Shown here one piece after another: positions 24,785 through 33,793 of a stretch of DNA of 52,559 nt (position 1 is the first letter of the stretch; each line of letters starts with the position of its first letter). The translations under genes and the position numbers were made by a program. The notes under the pieces are model-generated. The model saw only the letters and a list, made by a program, of their open reading frames with translations, searched no databases and had not been told where the DNA came from. This DNA is from Candidatus Bathyarchaeota archaeon. Lineage in GTDB: Archaea > Thermoproteota > Bathyarchaeia > Bathyarchaeales > Bathycorpusculaceae. Where the stretch lies: the NCBI GenBank assembly GCA_029907545.1, contig JARYLR010000010.1:1-52559 (forward strand), read 5' to 3'.

Positions 24785-24803
24785 ATAAAGTTTTATAGTT
24801 CTG
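24785..24803. promoter_or_regulatory. Shared TATA-like element between SRP RNA and DUF3788 gene
   Basis: The sequence AAAGTTTTATAGTT lies about 27 bases upstream of the proposed 5' end of the SRP RNA on the plus strand; on the minus strand it reads AACTATAAAACTTT and lies about 90 bases upstream of the chosen start of the DUF3788 gene. The spacing on the plus side is as expected for an archaeal TATA box. Confidence 0.5.
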
Positions 24804-24823
24804 TTCTTGCTCAATGGTGTCTT

Positions 24824-25140
24824 GCGGTAGGTCTTAGGCGGGGGGCTAGGGGTCCCCTGCACCGTAAATCCTCTATAGGACGGGCTGACAACAGGGGATG
24901 AGGCGTCTAAGGCCGTCTAAACCCTCATTTCCGAAGCGATGAGTATCCGTCCCTTGGGGCCGGCGGTCACTGAGCAGTTTCCGTAGGGAAGCCGTCTTCA
25001 GTGTTTGCCAGGCGAATCCGGCTAGGCCCGGGAGGGAGCAACCTAAGTCTGGACGTTTGGCGCTCAAGGGGGTGCGGGTAATAGCATAGGGCTTGGGGGA
25101 TGGGCGGAGTCTGGGCGTCGAACCTCTGTGACCTGCCGCT
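24824..25140 (+). ncRNA. ffs: Signal recognition particle RNA (7S RNA)
   Basis: The S-domain core is plain: GGCTAGGCCC-GGGA-GGGAGCAACC at about 25018-25043, i.e. helix 8 with a GNRA-type tetraloop and the asymmetric loop with GGAGCAA that binds SRP54. The ends pair as helix 1: GCGGTAGGTC (24824-24833) with GACCTGCCGC (25130-25139), ten pairs with one G-U, a feature of archaeal SRP RNA. Length about 317 is normal. It is followed by a run of seven Ts (25153-25159). The open frames that cross it are shadows. The exact ends are estimated to within a few bases. Confidence 0.93.
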
Positions 25141-25152
25141 TCCTGTTTCGGC

Positions 25153-25159
25153 TTTTTTT
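25153..25159 (+). terminator. T-run terminator of SRP RNA
   Basis: Seven consecutive Ts about 13 bases past the closing helix of the SRP RNA, a typical archaeal termination signal. Confidence 0.5.
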
Positions 25160-25261
25160 CCGTGTTGGAATCAGAACTAGTGACACCAAAAGTTAGTATT
25201 TTTGGTTCATAAAATAGTTATACTTAATTGATTTATTTCGGAAACTTGTTGAGGAAACAGA

Positions 25262-25681
25262 ATGAGCCGAACCAGCGCCATCAACCACACAAAAACCACA
25301 ATCACCCTCCTTCTTACAGCGTCAATCACAGGGCTTATCATAGGAATCGCGCTAGGAATACAGCTCTACCAAATATCCACAACGAAACTCGGCTTCTGGC
25401 GAAACAACGTGGAATCAACCACGCTGACCGTGCTGCAAATTCGCCACCAAATTCAAGACAGCACAAAAATAAGAACCACCGTTCAACTAGGAAACACAGG
25501 GCCAACCGCGATTAGCTGCAACTGCACGCTCTATTATAAGAACAGCGCCGGAGTGTCTCTTGCCACACACTCCTTTAACATAACTCTTACCGCTGGGCAA
25601 ATCAAAACCGAGTCAATGACCATAACGCCGATAGACGTAGCCGAGTTCGCGGGAACAGACCTAAGCGTCTACGAGTACTAG
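25262..25681 (+). CDS. Membrane-anchored extracytoplasmic protein of unknown function
   Basis: The 139-residue protein has a short cytoplasmic start, one membrane helix (about 14-36, ILLLTASITGLIIGIALGI-like), then a beta-rich domain with 'RTTVQLGNTGPTAISCNCTL' and 'SFNITLTAGQIKTESMTI', spaced like a single immunoglobulin-like or CARDB-like unit with N-glycosylation sites (NCT, NIT). Such proteins decorate archaeal cell surfaces or form pili. The start is ATG 25262 with a GGAAAC-rich leader. No peptidase site for pilin processing is clear. Confidence 0.55.
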   Translation: MSRTSAINHTKTTITLLLTASITGLIIGIALGIQLYQISTTKLGFWRNNVESTTLTVLQIRHQIQDSTKIRTTVQLGNTGPTAISCNCTLYYKNSAGVSLATHSFNITLTAGQIKTESMTITPIDVAEFAGTDLSVYEY

Positions 25682-25751
25682 CGCTACAAGCCTATTTTTT
25701 GGAAAACGCTAAATGCTCTAGCCTTCTTTACTGAGTGCTGGAAGACTTCCC

Positions 25752-26804
25752 ATGGATTTCAATGAACTGCGAAAAGACTACTTACTTGACCGCTGGGTCG
25801 TTATTGCCACAAAACGCGCCCGAAGACCAACAGACTTTGCAATCAAAGAGAAAAAACAGCAATCCAAGACAGACACCTGCCCCATGTGCCCGGGAAACGA
25901 GCATATGACTCCGCCCGCCGTGTTGCTTTATCTGAAAAAAGGTAAGGCTTTGCAGAAAACTAGGGATAGAAACGGCGTCAGAAGCAGAGAATGGCTTATA
26001 CGGGTTATCCCGAACCTCTATCCCGCCTTCACGCCGCCAAGCAGCAAAACAGAGGCAAGACGCATCGGAAGAAGCGTAGGCTTGGCAAACGCTGTTGGGC
26101 ACCATGAGGTTATTGTAGAATCCCCATGCCACGATGAGCATCCAGCGGGCGCTGGAAGCCAGCAGTTGCTATATGTGGTCAATGCTTATCTTGACAGGTT
26201 GCGTGCGCTTTCTCGGAAGCCCTACGTCAAGTATGTTTCGATATTTCGCAATCATGGATTGGAGGCAGGAGCCTCTCTTTCTCATGCTCACAGCCAAGTG
26301 ATCGCCACACCTTTCATTCCGAAAACAGTGGAGGAAGAAATGAAAGCAAGCAAAAGACACTTTGAAAAGAAGGGAAGATGCGTTTTTTGCGATATTCTTG
26401 CTAAAGAGAGCAAGAGCCCGCGCTTCATTGTGCAGAATTCCGATTTTGTAGCCTTTGCGCCCTATGCAAGCGTTAATCCAATGGAGTTCTGGGTCGTTCC
26501 CAAAAAACATCAAGCGACAATGCTGGAAATGTCGCTGATTGAAGCAAAAGCCTTCGCAAGAATGCTGAAAACATGCTTGTCTGGTCTGAAACAGCTTGTT
26601 AATGACCCGCCATACAACTATGGCTTCCATCTGGCTCTAGACAGAAAAGCGCGCAAGTACTATCATTGGCACCTTGAAGTTTACCCGAAGCTCACCACGT
26701 GGGCAGGATTCGAGAAAAGCACAGGCGTGTACATAAACACGGTTACACCCGAAACCGCGGCAGAAACCCTGCGGGCGAAGCTGAAAAACTGCCCGAAAAG
26801 CTAG
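25752..26804 (+). CDS. galT: Galactose-1-phosphate uridylyltransferase-like protein
   Basis: The 350-residue protein has the GalT layout of two HIT-type halves: CPMC (43-46) for zinc, 'VIVESPCHDEHPAG', and the catalytic loop SLSHAHSQ at about 176-183 where the second His is the nucleophile. Standard GalT has HPHGQ there; the archaeal variant HxHSQ is seen here as HAHSQ. The second half ends with 'HWHLEVYPKL'. It would exchange UMP between UDP-glucose and galactose 1-phosphate or a related nucleotide sugar. It is convergent with the debranching enzyme gene, nine bases apart. Confidence 0.88.
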   Translation: MDFNELRKDYLLDRWVVIATKRARRPTDFAIKEKKQQSKTDTCPMCPGNEHMTPPAVLLYLKKGKALQKTRDRNGVRSREWLIRVIPNLYPAFTPPSSKTEARRIGRSVGLANAVGHHEVIVESPCHDEHPAGAGSQQLLYVVNAYLDRLRALSRKPYVKYVSIFRNHGLEAGASLSHAHSQVIATPFIPKTVEEEMKASKRHFEKKGRCVFCDILAKESKSPRFIVQNSDFVAFAPYASVNPMEFWVVPKKHQATMLEMSLIEAKAFARMLKTCLSGLKQLVNDPPYNYGFHLALDRKARKYYHWHLEVYPKLTTWAGFEKSTGVYINTVTPETAAETLRAKLKNCPKS

Positions 26805-26813
26805 TTCCCAGTG

Positions 26814-28895
26814 CTACGTCTGATACATGGTTACAAGTTGTTTTTCGTATTTAGGTCTGATCTGCATCGCGTCTTCCACGTATGCCCTTAAAGGCTCTGC
26901 CACACTCCAAGCTTGCGCAACACATCCTCTTGGTCGATTCGGTGGATCACCATCAAAAATCTCGTTGACGTTACCTAATCCTGCATCAGAGATCTGTGCG
27001 GTGAACAGAGGTAAAAGAAAATTCCTAAACGCGTATTCGCGTCTAAAATCAGAGCCGCCTTTGACTTTCAAATACGCTGTTGTAAAGGGGCCTAACAGCC
27101 AAGGCCAAACCGTGCCATTGTGATACGCTTTGTCTCTAGATCTTCTGTCTCCGGAGTAGATGCCGACGTATCTGGGGTCTTCTTTTGCAAGGCTTCTCAA
27201 GCCAAAGGGCGTGAACAGTTCGCGGTGAACAGTGTCGACGATGCTTTCGTTTTGGGCTGTTTCAAGCATAGTAAAGTCCAAAGCCACGGCGATGATTTGG
27301 TTTGGTCTCAGCGAGTCGTCGCGGCGGTTCATTTCTACAGTGTCATAAAGGCATTTCTTCTCAGCATTCCAGAACTTTTCACTGAAGCCTCTCTTGGTCT
27401 TCGCAGCTATTGACATGTATCTTGCTGCCTCGTCTGGTTCATCAAACCTCTCTGCAAGCAGCTCCATCACTTTCAACGCGTTGTACCATAAGGCTTGAAC
27501 TTCCACAGCCTTTCCCTCCCTAGCCGTCACAGGCTGACCGTCCACAGTGGCATCCATCCAAGTAAGCTGGCTGCCATGAGCCAGCAAGCTATCATTACCC
27601 AAGGATATGTTGAACGCTGTTCCCTTAAGGTAGTTTTCAATAATGGCTTTCACTGCATCCCACAGGTGTTCTTGAACAAAGCTAAAGTCCCAAGTATATT
27701 TCAGGTATTGAAAAACCGCGTTCACAAACCACAAGGAAGCGTCCACCGAATTGTAAGCCGGCGGAGTGCACGACTCTGAGACGAAGTTCGGAATCAAGCC
27801 CTGTTTAAGATGCTGCTTGAAGCTAAGGAAAACACCACGGGCCTCATCGATCCTTCCGGTGACGAGCATAAGCCCGGGCAACGAGATGAATGCATCTCTG
27901 CCCCAGCACTCAAACCAATGGTAGCCTGCAATCACAGATTTGCCTAAATCTGCGGCTTTCACTATGAAAGTATCTGCCGCTAAGACAAGCCAGCTTAGCC
28001 ACTCATGTCTTGAGAGAGAAGTGTGTTCTTCGTGAACTTTCTCCAAGAGTCTTCCACGGCGGTTTGCTTCCTTTTCGCACAGTGCTTCTAGATCGTAGAA
28101 TGATGCTGGCAGATCATCCAGACTTCTTTCTGCGGCGTCTGGACTGCTGTCTGCAACAGCAACGATAGCTAAGCTTTCATGTTTCTTTGCTTGGGCTTCC
28201 ATTTCGAAGAAACCTGTTTGATAGCAGTCGTCTAGACAGCTTTCGCCGCGCGCTGCCTCTTCCCTGTAGTAGATTCGTTCAATCCATTTTTCACTGGCTT
28301 CATAGCGTCCATCGGTGGCAGTTATAATCATCGTGGACGGCGGCTGACTGAAGCTTACGTGCAGCTTTCTGTTGCTGTATTTTTGGATAGGGTTCAGTTG
28401 GGTTTTCCATCTGTCTGTTACTGCGTGGAAGCCCCTGCCATTGACTAGTGGAGAGATTCGAATTTTGGCGTCAAGGCTATTTGCGTTAAGAATCTTGTAG
28501 AGAACTATTACGGCGTTCTTTTCGTGCGGCATGAAAACTGTTCTTTCAATCTTGATTTTCTGTGCTTCGTAGAGGTGTTTAGGGAATGGTGCAAGAGAGA
28601 ACTCTTTTAGGGAAAGGAAGCCTTGGGGGAAGATGGTGCTCTGGAACTCGGTTACGCCTAAAGGATAGATACTGTTTCCAACGCATACTTCCTCGTCAAG
28701 CTTCGCCAAGCAAACTCTGCGATCCGTAGGAGGATGCAAAGCTGCAACCAAAAGCCCATGATATTTCCTCGTATTCAATCCCGGCACGGTGGAAGAAGCG
28801 TATCCTCCTAAACCGTTTGTTATAAGCCACTCTTTCTTGACGACTTCTTCAAATCGCGAAAGCGCAGCTTGGTCAAGCTTTGTTGAAGGAAACAT
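26814..28895 (-). CDS. Glycogen debranching enzyme, amylo-alpha-1,6-glucosidase (GH133)
   Basis: The 693-residue protein starts with the family N-terminal domain ('EWLITNGLGGYASSTVPGLN', 'TRKYHGLLVAALHPP') and continues into the (alpha/alpha)6 barrel: 'GYHWFECWGRDAFISLPGLM' with the conserved Trp-Gly-Arg-Asp, 'GLIPNF', 'TWMDA' and 'YHNGTVWPWLLGPF'. It removes alpha-1,6 branches of glycogen-like polymers in the cytoplasm. It is the last gene of a four-gene minus-strand run with DUF89, triosephosphate isomerase and arginine decarboxylase; the distance to the DUF89 gene is three bases. Confidence 0.93.
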   Translation of the reverse strand: MFPSTKLDQAALSRFEEVVKKEWLITNGLGGYASSTVPGLNTRKYHGLLVAALHPPTDRRVCLAKLDEEVCVGNSIYPLGVTEFQSTIFPQGFLSLKEFSLAPFPKHLYEAQKIKIERTVFMPHEKNAVIVLYKILNANSLDAKIRISPLVNGRGFHAVTDRWKTQLNPIQKYSNRKLHVSFSQPPSTMIITATDGRYEASEKWIERIYYREEAARGESCLDDCYQTGFFEMEAQAKKHESLAIVAVADSSPDAAERSLDDLPASFYDLEALCEKEANRRGRLLEKVHEEHTSLSRHEWLSWLVLAADTFIVKAADLGKSVIAGYHWFECWGRDAFISLPGLMLVTGRIDEARGVFLSFKQHLKQGLIPNFVSESCTPPAYNSVDASLWFVNAVFQYLKYTWDFSFVQEHLWDAVKAIIENYLKGTAFNISLGNDSLLAHGSQLTWMDATVDGQPVTAREGKAVEVQALWYNALKVMELLAERFDEPDEAARYMSIAAKTKRGFSEKFWNAEKKCLYDTVEMNRRDDSLRPNQIIAVALDFTMLETAQNESIVDTVHRELFTPFGLRSLAKEDPRYVGIYSGDRRSRDKAYHNGTVWPWLLGPFTTAYLKVKGGSDFRREYAFRNFLLPLFTAQISDAGLGNVNEIFDGDPPNRPRGCVAQAWSVAEPLRAYVEDAMQIRPKYEKQLVTMYQT

Positions 28896-28898
28896 AGC

Positions 28899-29780
28899 TT
28901 ACGGCATCAGCTTGGCAACATTCTTCTCTTTGGGCACTATAAAATAGTTGGCAACGGGATTACACTTCGTTCTAAAAAGTAGCAGATGCGGCTTCTTCAA
29001 CTTGAGCTCGGTAAGAGTTTCAGCGTAGCCCATGCCCTTGGCGAAAACCATGTCTACGTCGTCGTAGGCTTCGAGAAACTCCTTTGAGGCTTCTTTCAAT
29101 GATAGCCCCACAGAATCTGTTCCGGTTGTGATCACCTTATCTGCGATCGCGTTCATCTTTGAGGCTTCAACATCTTCTAATGTTGCGTCGTTTATGATGG
29201 GTCCTCCTTTAACAGCAACAACCACGTTTAAACCCATGTTCTTAAGCTGCTCGACAAGCAGGGTGTCGAAGACTATTTCTCCTGCATTGTCAGTAAGATA
29301 CAGCACGCGCTGTGACTTTTTGGCAATCTCATATGCTTTTCCCGTATCGTCTATGCAAAGGTCTTTTTTGGCGTCTCTGAAATTCTTTTTCAGGTCGTTA
29401 AATGTGACTTTGTGTCCTGGTATGTCGAATTCAATTGTGTTTCCGACCATGGCAGCTAAGCAGGCGTTTCTGAACCGATCTTGCTGGTTGTAGCCTGCTT
29501 CAACAAGTTTTCGCGTGTAGGGCAGCAGTTTAAGGGCTTTTTCGTTGCTTATGCGTTTAATTCGCTTGTATGGATCATCGTTCCCAGTGATTCGCTTGAT
29601 GAGGCGGTCTCTTTTTGTGCCTAGGTCTGCCGGCACCGCTGTAGGCCTGAATTCTCTGCTTAATAGCCGCAGCAGGTCGGTCATGGCTCTGAAGCGGAAT
29701 GCAAGATTCGTTGTCGCCTCCATGGTCTCGGCTACTCCTCGGCTAAGTATGCATGCGCAGCATTCTGGCTCAACTTTCAA
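28899..29780 (-). CDS. DUF89/ARMT1-like damage-control phosphatase
   Basis: The 293-residue protein starts at TTG 29778-29780 with 'MKVEPECCACILSRGVAETM' (the Cys pair typical of archaeal DUF89) and has the metal site 'YLTDNAGEIVFDTLL' near 160-175 (D-N in TDNAGE) plus 'KGGPIINDATLED' and 'FAKGMGYAETLTEL'. Family members hydrolyse stray sugar phosphates such as fructose 1-phosphate or 4-phosphoerythronate. The place between triosephosphate isomerase and debranching enzyme fits a role in cleaning up central sugar metabolism, which is inference. Confidence 0.88.
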   Translation of the reverse strand: MKVEPECCACILSRGVAETMEATTNLAFRFRAMTDLLRLLSREFRPTAVPADLGTKRDRLIKRITGNDDPYKRIKRISNEKALKLLPYTRKLVEAGYNQQDRFRNACLAAMVGNTIEFDIPGHKVTFNDLKKNFRDAKKDLCIDDTGKAYEIAKKSQRVLYLTDNAGEIVFDTLLVEQLKNMGLNVVVAVKGGPIINDATLEDVEASKMNAIADKVITTGTDSVGLSLKEASKEFLEAYDDVDMVFAKGMGYAETLTELKLKKPHLLLFRTKCNPVANYFIVPKEKNVAKLMP

Positions 29781-29793
29781 GGTTTATCTCAGC

Positions 29794-30573
<780 letters not shown>

Positions 30574-31134
30574 TCAGTGGGTTATTCTGATTTTTTTGGG
30601 CACGAAGACGGCTGCTGCAATCACAGTTGTCCATAGGCCGCTTTTGTCTCCAGTTGCTGACTGTGTGATGTTTGTTGTCTTGATTATCATGCCGCTTGTT
30701 TTGAAAAGCTGCTCTTTTTCGTGCCACGCGATTTCCGGATCAAACTGTATGCCCATGGTCGTAGCCAGCATGGTTGCTGCGAGGTCTTCAGCGTAGTCTC
30801 CGGCTTTGTCGTCTGGCTGCCCGAAGGAGTGGTGTTCAGACAGGTAGCCGTAGTGTTTGCCTGAAGGAATAGCCACACCTATTGATGAGGCAACAAGCCT
30901 GTGCGGCTCATTAGTCGAATTTCTTGCGAGCACAACGAAGGTTATTTCGCCAGGGCTTATCATTTTCAAGCCTTTCTCTCTGGGGATCAGTGTGCAGCCT
31001 GGCGGTACGATGCTGGAGACGCTTACGATGTTGCAGTGCTGTATGCCTGCGTCTCTGAGGGCTAGCTCGAATGATTGCAGTTGTTCCTTGTGTTTGCCGA
31101 CGCCTTTGGTTAGGAAGAAATATCTGGGAATCAT
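30574..31134 (-). CDS. pdaD: Pyruvoyl-dependent arginine decarboxylase
   Basis: The 186-residue proenzyme has the self-cleavage site in '[13 protein letters not shown]' (Ser40-Ser41), where the second Ser becomes the pyruvoyl group, and the substrate motifs '[20 protein letters not shown]' and '[11 protein letters not shown]' typical of archaeal PvlArgDC. It makes agmatine from arginine, used for polyamines and, in TACK archaea, for agmatidine in tRNA-Ile. It is first in the minus-strand run towards triosephosphate isomerase. ATG start. Confidence 0.93.
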   Translation of the reverse strand: MIPRYFFLTKGVGKHKEQLQSFELALRDAGIQHCNIVSVSSIVPPGCTLIPREKGLKMISPGEITFVVLARNSTNEPHRLVASSIGVAIPSGKHYGYLSEHHSFGQPDDKAGDYAEDLAATMLATTMGIQFDPEIAWHEKEQLFKTSGMIIKTTNITQSATGDKSGLWTTVIAAAVFVPKKIRITH

Positions 31135-31253
31135 TTTGCAATATGGAAATAGGCTTCTGCTTATTAGTCTTTTTGTTGTCCAAGAAAGACGCTCAGTTTC
31201 TGAGAAGTTTTATTGCCTAGTGGGCGAAGACAATACGTCTGAGGTTTGGTCTA

Positions 31254-32438
31254 GTGCAAGCCCACTTGAGCGTATTTAAAGATGAAGCTAAGCTTGACAT
31301 AAGCTACGTTCCTCACATTCTTCCTCACCGAGAGAGGGAGCTGAAACTCTTAACCGAGTTCTTTAGCTTCGCGTTGCAGTCTCCTGAGAAGATGACGCAA
31401 CGGGTCATAATAACAGGCGATGTCGGCACGGGTAAGACTGTGCTTTCCCAAAGGTTCGGAGCCAACATCGCGGTGGAGGCAGCTAAACGCCGCCTCAGCC
31501 TCAGATATGTTCACGTGAACTGCCGCGAATATCGCGGACGACTCTTCTTGATACTGCAGCATGTTGTTTCAGCGTTTCACCCGAACTTTCCGGCGAGAGG
31601 CTATTCTGCTGAGGAGCTTCTGCGTATTCTTATGCAGGTTCTTGATGAGGAAAACGCCTACGTTATCCTTTCTCTAGACGAGTTTGACAGCGTTATCGAC
31701 CGAGAAGGCTCAGAAGCCGTGTACAAGTTGACTCGGCTGCAGGAGATGAGGCAAGGCAAGGCTCAGCGCCTTTCGCTTGTATGCATCATGCGAAATTTGG
31801 ATGCAATGCAAAGTCTGGATGCTAGCACTAGGAGCACGTTGCAGTCGAACGTGATTAGGCTTGATAACTACACGAGACAGCAGCTCTTAGAGATTCTGAG
31901 TGGCAGGGTGGAGCTTGCTTTTAAACCGTCAACTGTTTCCGAGGACACGTTGGGCTTGATTGCGGAGCTTGCTGCTTCCGAAGGAGGGAACGCGCGTTTC
32001 GGAATTGAGTTGCTCTGGAGGGCGGGCAAATACGCTAACGCTGAGGCAGTGGGATGTGTTACGCCTGAGTGTGTGAGAAAGGCGGTTTCAAGCATAGTTC
32101 CCAGTTTCAGAAAAAGCGACTTGGCTGATCTTGTTTTTCATGAGAAACTTTTCCTGGTGGGGATCGCTCGGCTTTTCAAGACAAACGAAGAGGCATCCAT
32201 ATCTTTGGCAAAGGCGGAGCAGGCTTATGCAGTTGTGTGTGAGGAGTTTGACGTTAAACCGAACAGCCACACGCAGCTCTGGAAGTATCTGCAGGGGCTT
32301 TCGGCATTAGACATCGTGAAGTCAGAGGTTTCTGGAAAAGGTGCGCGTGGAAGGTCAACCCGCATTTTCCTCCCTAGGATTCCGGCGCTCGAGCTGGAGA
32401 AGGAGCTTAGTGCGTTGCTGGAAAAAGAGGTAAAGTGA
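31254..32438 (+). CDS. Orc1/Cdc6 replication initiator-like ATPase
   Basis: The 394-residue protein has Walker A GDVGTGKT at 55-62 and Walker B LSLDEFD at 139-145, a sensor region, and a C-terminal winged helix ending in 'KGARGRSTRIFLP', a conserved Orc1/Cdc6 element that contacts DNA. The protein marks or licenses origins. Start is GTG 31254. Upstream (31135-31253) I see no clear origin-recognition box or long A+T-rich unwinding region, so there is no evidence here for an adjacent origin. It is followed by an ArsR-type regulator and molybdenum cofactor genes with almost no gaps. Confidence 0.9.
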   Translation: MQAHLSVFKDEAKLDISYVPHILPHRERELKLLTEFFSFALQSPEKMTQRVIITGDVGTGKTVLSQRFGANIAVEAAKRRLSLRYVHVNCREYRGRLFLILQHVVSAFHPNFPARGYSAEELLRILMQVLDEENAYVILSLDEFDSVIDREGSEAVYKLTRLQEMRQGKAQRLSLVCIMRNLDAMQSLDASTRSTLQSNVIRLDNYTRQQLLEILSGRVELAFKPSTVSEDTLGLIAELAASEGGNARFGIELLWRAGKYANAEAVGCVTPECVRKAVSSIVPSFRKSDLADLVFHEKLFLVGIARLFKTNEEASISLAKAEQAYAVVCEEFDVKPNSHTQLWKYLQGLSALDIVKSEVSGKGARGRSTRIFLPRIPALELEKELSALLEKEVK

Positions 32439-32444
32439 AAGGCT

Positions 32445-32711
32445 ATGAAGATTGAGGATGTTTTCTCGTCGAGACCCCGCATCAAAATTCTAAGGCTACT
32501 CTGCCAGCTTGGGGAGCTTAACGTTTCTGAAATGGCGCGGAGGCTGGGAACAAACCACGAGACAACAGTTAAGCATCTTAAGATTCTAGAAAGCGAAGGA
32601 ATCCTTAAACAAAAGGTGTTTGGAAGAATCCGCCTCTACAAGATTAACGAAAGCTCAGCCAAAGCAAGAGCCATCCAGCGCCTTGTAGAGACATGGGAAA
32701 CCCAGCAGTGA
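32445..32711 (+). CDS. ArsR-type winged-helix regulator
   Basis: The 88-residue protein is a single winged helix: 'IKILRLLCQLGELNVSEMAR', then 'RLGTNHETTVKHLKILESEG' (recognition helix) and the wing 'ILKQKVFGRIRLYKIN'. No Cys for metal sensing. It lies six bases behind the Orc1/Cdc6 gene and close before moaC; it may control this operon or molybdate metabolism, which is inference from position. Confidence 0.82.
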   Translation: MKIEDVFSSRPRIKILRLLCQLGELNVSEMARRLGTNHETTVKHLKILESEGILKQKVFGRIRLYKINESSAKARAIQRLVETWETQQ

Positions 32712-32818
32712 GAAGCAGCTCAACCTGTAATCGCAAATTCCGCCAGACGGAAGCAAAACAGAAAATAGCTAGAACCATCAATAACACTTGTCCACCCGCT
32801 TTCCAGAAGGTTTTAGAC

Positions 32819-33286
32819 ATGGGCATGGTTGATGTTTCAGACAAGCCTGAAGTAGTCCGCGAAGCGCAAGCAGTTGGAACAATAAGACTGAAAGACGAAA
32901 CTGTGAAGCTGATCAAAGCAGGAAAAATCCAGAAAGGAGACCCGCTGCGTCTGGCTGAAGTCGCAGGGATTCTTGCCGCCAAGCAGACAAGCACGCTTAT
33001 CCCTCTTTGCCATCCACTGCCGTTGACCAAGGTCAAGGTTCAGGCAGAAATCAAAGACCCACATACAGTTCAGGTCTTGTCAACCGTGAAGACGAAGGCT
33101 CGAACCGGAGTTGAGATGGAGGCGCTTGTGGCAGTCGCAGCTAGCCTCTTAGCGATATGGGACATGGTTAAGCAGTATGAGAAAGACGAGAAAGGACAAT
33201 ACCCAGCTACGGTGATTCAGGAGATATGTGTCTTAAAGAAAATCAAGGAAGGCGCAGGTAGTGAGCGAAAGTATAAGAAAACATAA
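32819..33286 (+). CDS. moaC: Cyclic pyranopterin monophosphate synthase
   Basis: From ATG 32819 the product has 155 residues, the usual MoaC size, and shows 'MVDVSDKPEVVREAQAVG' at the start, 'STLIPLCHPLPLTKV' with the conserved His, and 'TGVEMEALVAVAASLLAIWDM' with catalytic Asp. It converts 3',8-cyclo-GTP to cyclic pyranopterin. The start was chosen for GAAGG eight bases upstream; the longer frame to 32693 overlaps the ArsR gene and adds residues without family likeness. Confidence 0.93.
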   Translation: MGMVDVSDKPEVVREAQAVGTIRLKDETVKLIKAGKIQKGDPLRLAEVAGILAAKQTSTLIPLCHPLPLTKVKVQAEIKDPHTVQVLSTVKTKARTGVEMEALVAVAASLLAIWDMVKQYEKDEKGQYPATVIQEICVLKKIKEGAGSERKYKKT

Positions 33287-33791
33287 GGCTGAAGCGCCAC
33301 GCAAACTGGGTTTCGGCGTCTTCATCTGCAGCACGTCCCGCTATCAAAAGCTCGCTCAAGGCGAAAAGCCTAAAGATGTTTCCGGAAGCCTCATTGAATC
33401 CTACTTGAAAGAAGCTGGACACAAAGTTCTCTTCAGGAAAATTATCGCAGACAACAAAACCATGATAGAGCAAGGTATGCAGTATGCATTTAGCCTAGAC
33501 GAGTTAGACTGCGCTATCTTTTGCGGTGGTACAGGCATTGCGCCGTCTGATATCACCATTGAAACGGTCTCCCCGTTTCTGGAGAAGACTTTGCCTGGCT
33601 TCGGCGAAATCTTTAGGCACCTAAGCTTTGGCGCTGTGGGATCTGCCGCGGTCTTATCTCGTGCAATTGCTGGTGTAGCTGAGAGAAAAGCGTTTTTCTG
33701 CATTCCAGGCTCTCCTGACGCTGTGAGGCTGTGTTTTGAAAGGCTTATATTGCCCGAAGCACCTCACATCGTTAAGCACGCTCGGGAATAA
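33261..33791 (+). CDS. moaB: Molybdenum cofactor biosynthesis protein MoaB/MogA family
   Basis: The 176-residue protein has the MoCF fold: 'FICSTSRY', then 'CGGTGIAPSDITIETV' (GGTG with the Ser/Asp that adenylates molybdopterin) and 'LPGFGEIFRHLS' and 'PGSPDAV'. It activates molybdopterin with AMP before metal insertion. Start GTG 33261 overlaps moaC by 26 bases; it could also begin a little later. Confidence 0.93.
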   Translation: MSESIRKHKAEAPRKLGFGVFICSTSRYQKLAQGEKPKDVSGSLIESYLKEAGHKVLFRKIIADNKTMIEQGMQYAFSLDELDCAIFCGGTGIAPSDITIETVSPFLEKTLPGFGEIFRHLSFGAVGSAAVLSRAIAGVAERKAFFCIPGSPDAVRLCFERLILPEAPHIVKHARE

Positions 33792-33793
33792 CG

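Noticed and set aside
24704-24862. N-terminal extension of the DUF3788 frame
   Set aside because: It crosses the TATA-like element and enters the SRP RNA; the extra residues (proline-rich, MQGTPSPPPK) have no family likeness.
25228-25515. 95-residue frame on the plus strand rich in His, Asn and Arg
   Set aside because: It is a shadow of the membrane-anchored protein at 25262, which has a membrane helix and beta domain in its own frame.
31135-31253. Replication origin next to Orc1/Cdc6
   Set aside because: No repeated origin-recognition box and no long A+T-rich unwinding element are visible in the short gap.
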